64,000 nt of DNA, from positions 830,501-894,500 of the forward strand of contig NZ_CP073720.1 in assembly GCF_025137375.1 (NCBI RefSeq), in the 5' to 3' direction. Below are positions 41,534-48,748 of this stretch, piece by piece. The translations under genes were made by a program, and so were the position numbers. The stretch's first letter is position 1, and each line of letters opens with the position of its first letter. The notes under the pieces are model-generated. The model saw only the letters and a program-made list of their open reading frames with translations, made no database searches and had not been told where the DNA came from. The DNA is from Dactylosporangium fulvum. Lineage in GTDB: Bacteria; Actinomycetota; Actinomycetes; Mycobacteriales; Micromonosporaceae.

Positions 41534-42591
41534 GCGCAGTCACCGTCGCCGCTCTCGACCCCGACGCCCCCGACGCGGGCGCCGTCGCGCACTACGGCGA
41601 CCCCAATCGGGAGCAGCGCATCCTCGACACGGAGGTGGGCCTCGTCGACCGGTCGCACCGCGACGTGCTCGCGGTCCCCGGCGAGGACCGCCTGACCTGG
41701 TTGCACAGCCTCACCACGCAGCACCTGACCGACCTGGCCCCGATGACCGGCTCCGAGCTGCTCGTCCTGTCGCCGCACGGGCACGCCGAGCACCACGCGG
41801 TGCTCACCGACGACGGCACCACGACGTGGCTCGACCTGGAGCCGGGCGCGGGTGCCGGGCTGCTCGACTTCCTCAACCGCATGCGCTTCCTCATGCGGGT
41901 CGAGCCGGCCGACGTGACCGCCGACTGGGCGCTGCTGTCGGTGGTCGGCCCGCAGACCGATGAGGCGCTCGTCACGCTCGGCGTCGGCCCGCTGCCGGCG
42001 CCCGACGTGGTGCCGGTGCCCCCGGCGAAGTTCGCCACCGGCACCCTGCCGGGCCGGCCCACGATCCGCTACTCGGCGGCGCCGCTGCCCGTTTTCGGCG
42101 GCTGGGTGCGCCGGATGGCCGGCAGCGCCGACCTGCTCGTCCCGCGAGCCGCCGTGCCGGACGTGATCGCCGCCGGCGGGCTGCCGCTCGCGGGCATCTG
42201 GGCGTATGAGGCGCAGCGGGTCGCGGCCCGCCGCCCCCGGTTCGGCTTCGAGACCGATCACCGCACGCTGCCGGCCGAGGTGGGCTGGACCGCCGCCGCG
42301 GTGCACCTGGAGAAGGGCTGCTACCGCGGCCAGGAGACGGTCGCCCGGGTGCACCACCTCGGCCGTCCGCCGCGCAAGCTCGTACTGCTCCATCTCGACG
42401 GCATCACGACCGACGAGCTTCCGGCCCGGCACACGCCGGTCGAGGCTGGCGGCCGGGCGGTCGGGTTCGTCGGCACCGCTGTCCGGCATCACGAGCTGGG
42501 CATGGTCGCCCTCGCGGTGGTGAAGCAGAACGTCACCCCGGAGACCGAGCTGCGGGTGGGACCCTCGACGGCGGCCGTCGACCCGGCGTAG
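41527..42591 (+). CDS. ygfZ: Folate-binding protein YgfZ (Fe-S cluster maintenance)
   Basis: The 354-residue GcvT-like protein uses tetrahydrofolate in repair or assembly of certain iron-sulfur enzymes. The YgfZ signature KGCYRGQE is at residues 263-270, with the key cysteine C265. Folate-fold stretches include VGLVDRSHRDVLAVPGEDRL and WLHSLTTQHLTDL. ATG 41527 lies 7 bp inside the fur gene, so both are co-translated. This agrees with an iron-sulfur or metal stress theme in the neighbouring genes. Confidence 0.92.
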   Translation: MLSAVTVAALDPDAPDAGAVAHYGDPNREQRILDTEVGLVDRSHRDVLAVPGEDRLTWLHSLTTQHLTDLAPMTGSELLVLSPHGHAEHHAVLTDDGTTTWLDLEPGAGAGLLDFLNRMRFLMRVEPADVTADWALLSVVGPQTDEALVTLGVGPLPAPDVVPVPPAKFATGTLPGRPTIRYSAAPLPVFGGWVRRMAGSADLLVPRAAVPDVIAAGGLPLAGIWAYEAQRVAARRPRFGFETDHRTLPAEVGWTAAAVHLEKGCYRGQETVARVHHLGRPPRKLVLLHLDGITTDELPARHTPVEAGGRAVGFVGTAVRHHELGMVALAVVKQNVTPETELRVGPSTAAVDPA

Positions 42592-42623
42592 ACCTGGGCA
42601 AACATGGCAGGATCAACTCCGTG

Positions 42624-43457
42624 ATGACAACGACGTTGATCACGGTGGCTCCCACCGGTGCGGAATCCCGCAAATCCGACGTGCCCGCCCTGCCGGTGAC
42701 CCTGGCAGAGCTGGTCACGACCGCCCGAGAGTGTGCAGCGGTGGGGGCGAGCGTGATCCACGTCCACCTCCGCGACGACAAGGCCGAGCCCACGCTCGAC
42801 CTGGGCCGGCTCAAGGAGGCCGTCGCCGCGCTGCGCGCCGAGACCGGCCTGATCGTCCAGCTCTCCAGCGGCGGCGCGGTCACCGATCCCGAGGAGGACC
42901 GGCTCCGCGTGCTCGACGCCGAGCCGGACATGGCCTCGTGCACGATGGGCACCGTCAACTTCGGCGACGATGTCTTCCTCAACCGCTGGGGATTCATCGT
43001 CGACCTGCACACCCGCATGCAGGAGCGGGCGATCGTCCCCGAGTACGAGATCTTCGACCTCGGCCAGCTCGCCGCCCTCCAGCGGCTGCTCGACCGGCAT
43101 GGCCTGCCCTATGGCGGGCACGTCCACCTCGACCTGGTGATGGGGGTCCCCGGCGGGATGCCCGGCACGGTTCCGGCCCTGGCCGCGTGCCTGCAGGCGA
43201 TGCGCGACCTGCCGGAGGGCGCCACGTTCTCGGCCACCGGCATCGGCCGCAGCACCCTGCCGGTCCTGCTCACCTCGCTGGCCGCCGGCGGTCACCTGCG
43301 GGTCGGCATGGAGGACACGATCACCTACGCGAAGGGCCAGCCCGTCGAGAGCAACGCCCAGCTCGTCGCCCGCGCAGCCGGTTTCGCCCGCCTCGCCCAG
43401 CGCCCGCCGATGCCGGTCGCCGACGCCCGTGAGCTGCTGGGGATTCGTCATGGCTGA
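42624..43457 (+). CDS. BKACE family beta-keto acid cleavage enzyme (DUF849)
   Basis: The 277-residue TIM-barrel enzyme belongs to the beta-keto acid cleavage family, which condenses or cleaves a beta-keto acid with acetyl-CoA using a metal. The metal-binding histidines are in VIHVHLR (H46, H48). Other conserved segments are QLSSGGAVTDPEEDR, MASCTMGTVNFG, GGHVHLDLVMGVPGGMPG and VGMEDTITYAKGQPVESNAQ. A GTG directly before the chosen ATG (42621) is possible. The substrate is unknown. Its last 8 bp overlap the asparaginase gene, which suggests a joint operon. Confidence 0.88.
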   Translation: MTTTLITVAPTGAESRKSDVPALPVTLAELVTTARECAAVGASVIHVHLRDDKAEPTLDLGRLKEAVAALRAETGLIVQLSSGGAVTDPEEDRLRVLDAEPDMASCTMGTVNFGDDVFLNRWGFIVDLHTRMQERAIVPEYEIFDLGQLAALQRLLDRHGLPYGGHVHLDLVMGVPGGMPGTVPALAACLQAMRDLPEGATFSATGIGRSTLPVLLTSLAAGGHLRVGMEDTITYAKGQPVESNAQLVARAAGFARLAQRPPMPVADARELLGIRHG

Positions 43458-44418
43458 CGTCTACCTGGGTGGCGAGCCGCTCGCCGAGGTGGTCCGCAGC
43501 GGTTTCGTGGAGAGCCGGCACAACGGCTCGGTCGCGGTGCTCGGCGCCGACGGTGAGGTCGCGGCCTGGGCCGGCGACGTGATCGGCACGATCTTCCCCC
43601 GCTCGGCCAACAAGCCCCTCCAGGCCGTCGGCATGTTGCGCTCCGGGCTCCGCGTGGGGCCCGCGGACCTCGCCGTGGTCGCCGCGAGTCACCGTGGTCA
43701 GCCGTTCCATTCGGCGGCGGTACTGCAGGTGCTGGGCGAAGCCGGCATCCCGGCCGGCGCGCTCGGGTGCCCGCCCGACTACCCGCTGTCCGAGGACGCC
43801 CGCGACGAACTCATCCGAGCCGGCCACGGCCGGGAGGCGCTGTTCATGAACTGCTCGGGCAAGCATGCCGGCATGCTGCGCACCGCGGCGGCGAACGGCT
43901 GGCCGCTCGAGTCCTACCTCGACCCGGACCACCCGCTCCAGCAGCGGATCATGGCCGCGGTCGAGGACCTCTCCGCGGAGACGGTCCGGGCCGTGGGTGT
44001 CGACGGCTGCGGCGCGCCCCTGCTGGCGCTGTCCCTGCGCGGGCTCGCCGGCGCCTTCCGGCGGCTGGTCGAGGCGCCGGAGGGCAGTCACGAGCGGGCG
44101 GTGGCCGACGCGATGCGGGCGCATCCGGAACTCGTGTCCGGCGACGACGCCGGCGGGGACGACACGCACCTCATGCGCGCCGTTCCGGGCCTGCTGGTCA
44201 AGAGCGGTGCCGAGGGTGTGGTGGCCGCGGCGCTGCCCGGGGTCGGTGCCGTGGCGCTGAAGATCGACGACGGTGCGATGCGGGCCCGCCTGCCGGTCCT
44301 CGCCGCCGCGTTCGAGCGGCTGGGTGTTTCTGTCGGTGACCTGGCGGAAGTTCCGGTGAACGGCGGCGGCCGGCGAGTGGGTGTGGTTCGCTCGGTTTGG
44401 TGCAACCTGGCCTCGTGA
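43450..44418 (+). CDS. L-asparaginase II family protein
   Basis: The 322-residue protein resembles the actinobacterial/rhizobial type asparaginase (distinct from the E. coli fold). It has SGFVESRHNGSVAVLGADGE, TIFPRSANKPLQAVGMLRSG, FMNCSGKHAGML and VKSGAEGVVAAALPGVGAVA. The conserved SxxK-like Ser/Lys and the cysteine in NCSGKH are the known family residues. It is expected to hydrolyse Asn to Asp plus ammonia. ATG 43450 lies inside the BKACE gene end, so the two are coupled; why they are paired is not clear. Confidence 0.88.
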   Translation: MADVYLGGEPLAEVVRSGFVESRHNGSVAVLGADGEVAAWAGDVIGTIFPRSANKPLQAVGMLRSGLRVGPADLAVVAASHRGQPFHSAAVLQVLGEAGIPAGALGCPPDYPLSEDARDELIRAGHGREALFMNCSGKHAGMLRTAAANGWPLESYLDPDHPLQQRIMAAVEDLSAETVRAVGVDGCGAPLLALSLRGLAGAFRRLVEAPEGSHERAVADAMRAHPELVSGDDAGGDDTHLMRAVPGLLVKSGAEGVVAAALPGVGAVALKIDDGAMRARLPVLAAAFERLGVSVGDLAEVPVNGGGRRVGVVRSVWCNLAS

Positions 44419-44428
44419 CCGGGTTCAC

Positions 44429-44465
44429 GCTAGCCAGAGCTAGCACTTTGCTTGCAACAGTTAGC
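44429..44465 (+). promoter_or_regulatory. Four-hexamer operator in front of the xre gene
   Basis: GCTAGC (44429), GCTAGC (44439), GCTTGC (44450) and GTTAGC (44460) lie 10, 11 and 10 bp apart, one helical turn each. They overlap the probable -35 TTGCAA (44452-44457), with TACCGT (44475-44480) as -10. This suggests autorepression by the downstream XRE protein; inferred. Confidence 0.55.
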
Positions 44466-44487
44466 AGCCGGGGATACCGTCGAAACC

Positions 44488-44913
44488 ATGACCGAAGACG
44501 AGCCGCGCGACCTGGGTGCGTTCATCCGTGACCTGCGCCGCAACGCGCGCATCTCGCTCCGCCAGCTCGCCGAGCAGGCGGGGGTCAGCAACCCATATCT
44601 CAGCCAGATCGAGCGTGGCCTGCGCAAACCCAGCGCCGAGGTGCTCGCCCAGCTGGCAGGCGCGCTGCGGGTGTCGACCCCGTTGATGTACCTGCGGGCC
44701 GGGCTCCTTGAGCGCGAGGGGCACGACGTCCTGGCTGCGATCGCTGCGGACAGCGACCTGACGGTTGCCCAGAAGCAGTCCCTCACGCAGATCTACGAGA
44801 CGTTCCGCCGGGAGAACGCGCGAAGCGCGGCGGAGGCACCAGTGGCGCCGGACGAAACCGAGGCCTCGGGGGCGGGGCCCAAGCCGGTCACTGGTGTCCC
44901 GGATCCCGACTAG
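44488..44913 (+). CDS. XRE family regulator upstream of hbhA-like gene
   Basis: The 141-residue protein has an N-terminal helix-turn-helix: LGAFIRDLRRNARISLRQLA, then EQAGVSNPYLSQIERGLRKP. A helical middle (VLAAIAADSDLTVAQKQSLT QIYETFRRE) and a disordered acidic tail follow. It matches the Rv0474-type regulator that precedes hbhA in Mycobacterium tuberculosis. ATG 44488 follows TACCGT by 7 nt, a leaderless arrangement. Four helically phased hexamers upstream look like its own operator. Confidence 0.85.
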   Translation: MTEDEPRDLGAFIRDLRRNARISLRQLAEQAGVSNPYLSQIERGLRKPSAEVLAQLAGALRVSTPLMYLRAGLLEREGHDVLAAIAADSDLTVAQKQSLTQIYETFRRENARSAAEAPVAPDETEASGAGPKPVTGVPDPD

Positions 44914-44945
44914 CTCCACCGAACGCTTCCTGACAAGGAGTCGCC

Positions 44946-45458
44946 ATGCCCACGAACATCACCACGAAGACCACCACGCGCAAGATCCCGACCCCGCTCT
45001 ACGCCGCTGCCGGCGCCGGTGACCTGGCCTACGAGCAGCTGCGCAAGCTGCCCACCACCGTGGCCCAGATCCGTGCCCGGGTCGGCGAGCTGCGCCCGGT
45101 CGTGACCGAGGCGGTCTCCTCCGACCTCGACCGGCTGCGGGTCGTCGCCCGCCGCAACGCCGTGAACCTGCTGTCCAACGCACAGGCCGGCGCCCAGGTC
45201 GCCCAGCACCGGGCCTTCGAGGTCTACACCGACCTGGTCGCCCGCGGTGAGAAGGTGGTCAGCACCGCCCGCGGCGCCGAAGCGAAGATCGAGATCGAGC
45301 CGGTCGGCAAGACGGTGACCGCCGAGGTCAAGGCCACCGAGACCCCGGCCCGCACCGCTCCGGCCCGCACAGTCCCGGCCCGCACGACCCCGGCCCGCAC
45401 CACCACGGCCGCGCCGGCGAAGAAGACCACGGCCAAGAAGACCGCCGCCAAGAAGTAA
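44946..45458 (+). CDS. HbhA-like (heparin-binding hemagglutinin family) protein
   Basis: The 170-residue protein has a long amphipathic helix region: AAAGAGDLAYEQLRKLPTTV, AQIRARVGELRPVVTEAVSS and DLDRLRVVARRNAVNLLSNA. It ends in an Ala/Pro/Lys-rich C-terminus (PARTTPARTT, then PAKKTTAKKTAAKK). HbhA in mycobacteria is a surface adhesin whose Lys/Ala tail binds heparan sulfate and links with lipid bodies; in non-pathogenic relatives the role is unclear. GACAAGGAG lies before the ATG. The order xre-hbhA-DUF2516 matches M. tuberculosis Rv0474-Rv0475-Rv0476 as I recall it. Confidence 0.78.
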   Translation: MPTNITTKTTTRKIPTPLYAAAGAGDLAYEQLRKLPTTVAQIRARVGELRPVVTEAVSSDLDRLRVVARRNAVNLLSNAQAGAQVAQHRAFEVYTDLVARGEKVVSTARGAEAKIEIEPVGKTVTAEVKATETPARTAPARTVPARTTPARTTTAAPAKKTTAKKTAAKK

Positions 45459-45528
45459 CGCGGAGTTTCTCGGCAGCCCTCCGGCACCGTCTCGCACGGG
45501 CCGGGGGGCTTCGGCATAAGCTCAGAGG

Positions 45529-45855
45529 ATGGTGAGTGCGGTGCCGATCTTCTACGCCTCGATTGAGCATTACATCTCGGTCGTGGTCTGGCTCTTCTGC
45601 CTCGTGCTCGGTGCGGCGTCCTTCCTGCACTGTGTTGTGCAGCGGGCGGACGCGTTCCCGGCGATCGGCACGATGTCCAAGGGCGTCTGGCTGGCCATGA
45701 TCGGCGGTGGTTTGCTGCTCACCGCGCTGTCACCCGGCATCGGCCTGGGCTATCTGGGCATCTTCCCGCTGATCGCGGCGGGCATCTTCGCGGTGTACCT
45801 CCTGGACATCCGTCCGACCCTGCGTGATGCCGTCGACGGCCACGGCTCCTGGTAG
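45529..45855 (+). CDS. DUF2516 family membrane protein
   Basis: The 108-residue protein has three hydrophobic helices: ISVVVWLFCLVLGAASFLHC, KGVWLAMIGGGLLLTALSPG and GYLGIFPLIAAGIFAVYLLD, followed by IRPTLRDAVDGHGSW. This matches actinobacterial DUF2516, encoded after hbhA in several genomes. Function unknown. TAAGCT 6 nt before ATG 45529 indicates a separate leaderless promoter. A hydrolase gene follows 5 bp later. Confidence 0.82.
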   Translation: MVSAVPIFYASIEHYISVVVWLFCLVLGAASFLHCVVQRADAFPAIGTMSKGVWLAMIGGGLLLTALSPGIGLGYLGIFPLIAAGIFAVYLLDIRPTLRDAVDGHGSW

Positions 45856-45860
45856 GCGGC

Positions 45861-46748
45861 ATGGACTTTCGCTGGCCACCCCCGCCTGACGGACGGCCCG
45901 ACCGCTTCCGCCCGCCCGTCACCCGGGGACCGCAGACCGGCCGCCCCACTCTCCCCGCGCCACCGACGGAGCAGATCGCCACTCCGCACGGCGTCGAGCT
46001 GGAGTGGCTGGTCACCGGCGACGGTGAGCCGGTGACCGTCTTCGCGCACGGCCTCGGCAGCGGCATCGCCGAGACCCGCCCGCTCGGCAGCGCCGTCAAC
46101 GGCCGGAAGGTCTTCTTCCACTTCCGTGGCCACGGTCACTCGGCGGCCCCCGGCGGCACGTGGACCTACGCCGACCTGGCGCGGGACCTGCGCGCCGTGG
46201 CCGATCTGTCCGGCGCCACCCGGGCGCTGGGCGTCAGCATGGGCGCCGGGGCACTGTGCCGCCTGCTGGCCGACAACCCGGGCCGCTTCGACCGGGCGGT
46301 GTTCTTCCTGCCCGCGGTGCTCGACACGCCGCGGCCGGCGGCCGCGCAGGAGCGCCTGTCCGCCCTCCTGGAGTCGATCGAGGCGGGCGACGCGGCAGCC
46401 GTTGCCGATGTGATCTCCCAGGAGGTCCCGTCGCAGATGCGCAACACTCCGGCGGTCTGGGCCTTCCTCCGCCAGCGCCTCGATCAGCTCATGCGTGACG
46501 GGCTGGCCTCCGGGCTGATGTCGTTGCCCGAGCAGTCCGCGATCGGCGACCGTGAGACTCTGTCCGCGGTGACGGCGCGATGCCTGGTCATCGCCTGCCG
46601 CGGCGACGACCTCCACCCTGCCGCGGTGGCCGAACAGCTGGCGGAGTCCCTGCCCGACGCCGAGCTGCACGTCTACGACCGCCCGGGCGTCGTCTGGACC
46701 CAGCGCACCGACCTGCGGTCGCGCATCTCCACGTTCTTCAACTCCTGA
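45861..46748 (+). CDS. Alpha/beta-fold hydrolase (catalytic His possibly missing)
   Basis: The 295-residue protein has the alpha/beta hydrolase pattern: a Pro-rich leader, oxyanion HGLGSGIAE, HFRGHGHSAAP, the nucleophile elbow LGVSMGAGA (S126) and a probable acid in CRGDDLHPAA. The place where the catalytic His should be reads HVYDRPGVVWTQRTDLR, without the usual GH. It may be inactive, use another residue, or bind rather than hydrolyse. The gene follows DUF2516 by 5 bp and precedes the truncated sigma gene. Confidence 0.78.
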   Translation: MDFRWPPPPDGRPDRFRPPVTRGPQTGRPTLPAPPTEQIATPHGVELEWLVTGDGEPVTVFAHGLGSGIAETRPLGSAVNGRKVFFHFRGHGHSAAPGGTWTYADLARDLRAVADLSGATRALGVSMGAGALCRLLADNPGRFDRAVFFLPAVLDTPRPAAAQERLSALLESIEAGDAAAVADVISQEVPSQMRNTPAVWAFLRQRLDQLMRDGLASGLMSLPEQSAIGDRETLSAVTARCLVIACRGDDLHPAAVAEQLAESLPDAELHVYDRPGVVWTQRTDLRSRISTFFNS

Positions 46749-46792
46749 CCGGACGGTCTGTATCACCGAGGCGGCGGAGCGGTCCGTCCTGC

Positions 46793-47083
46793 ATGGACGG
46801 CCTGAGCACCCGATGGTGTGAACCTACCCAGGGCAAGCATGATGGAGACCTGGCGCAGGAGCGGGGGATCGCCCTGCGCGCCGCGTTCGCCGGCCTTCCC
46901 GAGCGCTGCCGACGGCTGTTGTCCCTGCTCTTCGCGGACCCGCCCACGCCGTACACGGAGGTCAGCGAACGCATCGGCATCGCTGTCGGCGCGATCGGGC
47001 CCAACCGGCAGCGCTGCCTCGACCGGCTCCGCCGCGACTCGGCGCTCGCCCCGCTGCTCGACGGAACCGAGGTGGCGCGATGA
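46793..47083 (+). pseudogene. Truncated sigma-70/ECF sigma factor (region 4 only)
   Basis: A 96-residue frame contains a sigma region 4: LPERCRRLLSLLFADPPTPY, TEVSERIGIAVGAIGPNRQR and CLDRLRRDSALAPLL. Region 2, which binds the -10 element and core polymerase, is absent, as upstream bases encode only MDGLSTRWCEPTQGKHDGDL. Similar intact genes elsewhere are about 180 residues. It is translationally coupled to the next gene (ATGA overlap). It is either a decayed gene or a stand-alone sigma-4 protein. Confidence 0.62.
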
Positions 47084-47511
47084 ACGACGACGAGCAGCTC
47101 TTGCGGGAGCTCGGCGCGGCAGTACGGGACGCCGCCCGGGTGCCGGACTCGTTCCTCGCGGCGGGTCGGGCCGCGTTCGCGTGGCGCAACGTCGACGCCG
47201 AGCTGGCCTCGCTGACGCTCGACGCCGAGCCTGCCGCCACCCGCGCGGAGCCGGCACCCCTGCGGGCGTTCACGTTCGCCGCCCGCGAGATCGCCATCGA
47301 GGTGGAGGTGGCCGAGGACGCCCTCCTCGGCCAGATCGTGCCGCCCCGCCCGGGCCGCATCGAGCTGCGCACCGGCGACGGCACCACCCGGGCCACGGAG
47401 GTCGACGAGGTCGGCTGGTTCACGTTCCGCCCCCTGCCGACCGGGATGTTCCGGCTGTACTTCCAGACGCCGGACGGCTCGCAGGTCCTGACCGAATGGG
47501 TGAGCCTGTGA
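47080..47511 (+). CDS. Sigma-factor-associated hypothetical protein
   Basis: The 143-residue protein has the pattern of small proteins usually encoded between an actinobacterial sigma factor and a CHAT- or peptidase-type gene. A helical N-terminus LLRELGAAVRDAARVPDSFLAAGRAAFAW (regular, Trp/Arg-rich) precedes a beta-rich C-terminal part, GQIVPPRPGRIELRTGDGTT RATEVDEVGWFTFRPLPTGM. No membrane helix is seen. The expected third gene is absent here. Function unknown; an anti-sigma-like or sensory role is only a guess. Confidence 0.6.
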   Translation: MNDDEQLLRELGAAVRDAARVPDSFLAAGRAAFAWRNVDAELASLTLDAEPAATRAEPAPLRAFTFAAREIAIEVEVAEDALLGQIVPPRPGRIELRTGDGTTRATEVDEVGWFTFRPLPTGMFRLYFQTPDGSQVLTEWVSL

Positions 47512-47619
47512 GCGCATCAGCGACGCCCCGGCGCGCCTCTTACAGGTATGGAAAAGAAGCTCCTCCGCTGGGCCGGGCCGACCCGGCGCTGAGGCGGTCC
47601 GGGTCTAAAGTCGCCAGGT

Positions 47620-48357
47620 ATGGGTGTCACGCATCACGGCCGCACGTACCGTCTTGACCTCGCCGATCCGACCCTTCGTGACTGGACGTGCACGGTCCTG
47701 TCCTCGGACGCCGAGGAGGGCATCGTGCTGGACCGGTCGGCGTTCTACCCTGGTGGTGGCGGCCAGCCGCCGGACCACGGCATCCTGCTCTGGCAGGGTG
47801 TGCAGACCCGGATCGTCGGCACGCGCAAGGCCGACGATCTGTACCTCTTGCCGGCCGAGGGCGACCCGATCCCACCCGCCGGCACCGAGGTCGTCGGCGC
47901 GGTCGAGGACGACCGGCGGACCAAGCTCATGCGCACCCACTCCGGCCTGCACGTCCTGGGCGGGGTGGTCTTCCGCGACTTCGGCGCCCTGGTCACCGGC
48001 GGTTCGATGGAGCCCGCCGAGGCGCGGATGGACTTCAACCTCCCCGAGGTGCCTCCGGACTTCAAGGCGCGGCTCGAAGAGCTGGTCAACGCCGAGGTGG
48101 TCGCCGACCGCGAGGTGGTGACGAAGGTCCTGCCCCGCGACGAGGCCCTGGCGCTGCCCGACATCATCCGGACCCAGTCGAACCTGATCCCCGCGGACGA
48201 GCAGGAGATCCGGATCGTCGACATCGTGGGCCTGGACGCGCAGGCGGACGGCGGCACCCACGTGGCGTCGACGTCCCAGATCGGCCGCCTTCAGGTGGTC
48301 AAGGTCGAGAGCAAGGGCAAGGCCAACCGCCGGGTGAGGGTCCGCCTGGTCGACTGA
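47620..48357 (+). CDS. Alanyl-tRNA editing protein (AlaX family)
   Basis: The 245-residue protein is a trans-editing deacylase that removes mischarged Ser or Gly from tRNA-Ala. The zinc motif HxxxH is in MRTHSGLHVLGG (H107, H111). The second ligand set is QADGGTHVAST, and the opening FYPGGGGQPPDHG is the AlaRS editing-domain signature. It resembles the AlaX-M group. TAAAGT 8 nt before ATG 47620 suggests a leaderless transcript. It sits alone, downstream of the sigma fragment pair. Confidence 0.88.
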   Translation: MGVTHHGRTYRLDLADPTLRDWTCTVLSSDAEEGIVLDRSAFYPGGGGQPPDHGILLWQGVQTRIVGTRKADDLYLLPAEGDPIPPAGTEVVGAVEDDRRTKLMRTHSGLHVLGGVVFRDFGALVTGGSMEPAEARMDFNLPEVPPDFKARLEELVNAEVVADREVVTKVLPRDEALALPDIIRTQSNLIPADEQEIRIVDIVGLDAQADGGTHVASTSQIGRLQVVKVESKGKANRRVRVRLVD

Positions 48358-48547
48358 CCACCCCGCCCTCCCTGGCCGGGGTGGTGCGGCTGCGGTTCGT
48401 AGATCAAGGGAAACTTCGGGTTGTCTGGGCAGCCAGACGTTTCCGACGATCAAGGAACCCGGGTCAGGGCAAGCGTGGAGCACGGCCGTCCCGCGCCACG
48501 GGGTCACGGACGCCGTGCGGCCCGGCACCGCTTGACACGATTCTTTA
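48358..48547. other. Intergenic stretch without recognised feature
   Basis: The 190 bp between AlaX and the repeat hold no convincing gene. Together with copy B it makes a 390-bp gap. CTTGACA (48532-48538) and TTTACAT near 48545 are weak promoter-like words only. Confidence 0.5.
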
Positions 48548-48748
48548 CATGATCACGGAGACTTGGTGCACCCGTGGAGCCTGTTGCGCAATTCGGATCC
48601 CTCGCGCGTCAACCCCAACAACCGCGCTGATCTTGGAGTTGTGGTCCTTGACAAATCCGGACAAATTCGGAGGTTCATGGCGCCACAACTCCAAGATCGG
48701 CGCGTAGTTGGGCCGCCAGCGCTGTCCCAGCGAATTACGCAACAGGCT
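48548..48748. repeat. Composite palindromic repeat element, copy B (inverted relative to copy A)
   Basis: The interior of this 201-bp element is the reverse complement of copy A (10064-10294) with few changes: GGAGCCTGTTGCGCAATTCG, GGATCCCTCGCGCGTCAACC, TTGGAGTTGTGGTCCTTGAC and CCACAACTCCAAGATCGGCG occur in the same order. The left outer arm (CATGATCACGGAGACTTGG) is diverged and the right outer arm is missing: the element ends at ...AACAGGCT inside the murB stop codon. Confidence 0.75.
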
